This document shows positions 63,684 through 64,000 of a stretch of DNA of 64,000 nucleotides, piece by piece. Numbering within the stretch: position 1 is the first letter of the stretch; every line of letters begins with the position of its first letter. The stretch is from contig JACTNC010000019.1 in assembly GCA_014584295.1 (NCBI GenBank), positions 124,001 through 188,000 on the forward strand, read 5' to 3'. This stretch comes from Verrucomicrobiota bacterium (GTDB lineage: Bacteria > Verrucomicrobiota > Verrucomicrobiia > Opitutales > Opitutaceae). The notes beneath the pieces are model-generated. The model was not told the origin of the DNA. It ran no database searches and was given only the letters and a program-made list of their open reading frames with translations. The translations under genes were made by a program, and so were the position numbers.

Positions 63684-64000
63684 GTCGGTTCCTCATTTCG
63701 TGCGGCGGCACTGGCGGGCATCTTTCGCCCGGAATTGCGCTTGCGGAAGGACTTATTGCGCGTGGCCACCGCGTGCGTCTTCTCATCAGCCAAAAGAAGG
63801 TCGACGCGCGCCTCATCGAAAAGTATGCGAACCTGGAATTCGAGCCCATACCGGGCACAGGCTTTTCCTGGCGTCCAGTTCAACTGGTGCGTTTCCTGTG
63901 GCAGCAGTCGCGTGGATTTCTCAAGAGCCTGAGTCTGGTGCGCCGATTCAAGCCTGATGCCGTCATCGGATTTGGCGGCTTTACCTCGGCAGCATTCATC
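63680..64000 (+). CDS. murG: MurG glycosyltransferase (partial, cut by window end)
   Basis: 107 residues from a TTG start overlapping the ftsW stop (TTGA). FLISCGGTGGHLSPGIALAE is the MurG N-terminal Gly-rich loop; RRFKPDAVIGFGGFTSAAF is the second family motif. It adds GlcNAc to lipid I to make lipid II. The gene continues beyond the window. A TTG start is accepted because no ATG lies in frame and the motif begins four residues later. Confidence 0.93.
   Translation, partial: MSRFLISCGGTGGHLSPGIALAEGLIARGHRVRLLISQKKVDARLIEKYANLEFEPIPGTGFSWRPVQLVRFLWQQSRGFLKSLSLVRRFKPDAVIGFGGFTSAAFI

Overview
The window is about 64 kb of a high-GC bacterial chromosome with almost no accessory DNA. Its gene content suits a Gram-negative of the PVC group, most likely Verrucomicrobiota of the Opitutaceae type. 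This is inference from gene content and protein flavour: Cys-free long-form S14, no L30 gene, several low-complexity tails on ribosomal proteins, a UxaE-like sugar-acid epimerase, a miniature VPDSG-like sorting-signal protein, two BamE-like lipoproteins, a TatA with a long tail, and a dcw cluster with a meso-DAP-type MurE. No rRNA, tRNA, CRISPR array or prophage was seen.

Layout. (1) 1-9448: spc/alpha ribosomal cluster: rplE (3' end)-rpsN-rpsH-rplF-rplR-rpsE-rplO, a strong intrinsic terminator, secY, a degenerate adenylate-kinase-like gene where adk normally sits, map, rpsM-rpsK-rpsD-rpoA-rplQ, terminator. rpmD, infA and rpmJ are missing from their usual places, and almost every gene here lacks a Shine-Dalgarno sequence. 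(2) 9564-16010: small zinc-ribbon protein, guaA, an exported protein, then hisD-hisC-hisB-hisH. (3) 16152-21996: citrate synthase, a six-helix membrane protein, the coupled pdxJ-acpS-hypothetical-nnr set, and tatA. (4) 22000-30935: the most accessory-like part: a REP-associated tyrosine transposase (RAYT) with imperfect inverted flanks and a REP-like palindrome about 1 kb away, a MOSC protein, a 737-residue EF-hand-like membrane protein, rpiB, two tandem paralogous lipoproteins, a UxaE-like epimerase and a truncated VapC toxin relic. (5) 30925-39401 (minus strand): sucA-sucB-lpd encode the 2-oxoglutarate dehydrogenase complex, followed by a 940-residue fusion of a PilM-like actin fold, a transmembrane helix, a coiled coil, three PEGA domains and a TonB C-terminal domain. 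(6) 39590-43322: small protein, SUI1/YciH, CobW-type GTPase, mini sorting-signal protein, UMF1-type transporter. (7) 43329-48458: PAP2 phosphatase and LTA-synthase-like sulfatase, divergent from an OmpR-type response regulator and its histidine kinase. (8) 48614-51717: Ski2-like helicase with a cysteine cluster, convergent with a methyltransferase-like protein. (9) 52100-64000: division and cell wall (dcw) cluster mraZ-rsmH-ftsL-ftsI-murE-murF-mraY-murD-[LysM protein]-ftsW-murG (cut by the window end), headed by a clear four-repeat MraZ operator.

How the parts work together. Regions 1 and 9 are translation and peptidoglycan/division machinery, with stop-start overlaps (ATGA, GTGA, TTGA) suggesting translational coupling. 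Regions 2, 3 and 5 supply GMP, histidine, citrate-cycle, pyridoxal-phosphate, acyl-carrier and NAD(P)H-repair functions. No convincing multi-gene defence or biosynthetic system is present. The best candidates for something undescribed are the catalytically stripped adenylate-kinase-like gene inside the secY-map locus, the PilM-PEGA-TonB fusion, the EF-hand-like membrane protein and the helicase with the Cys cluster.
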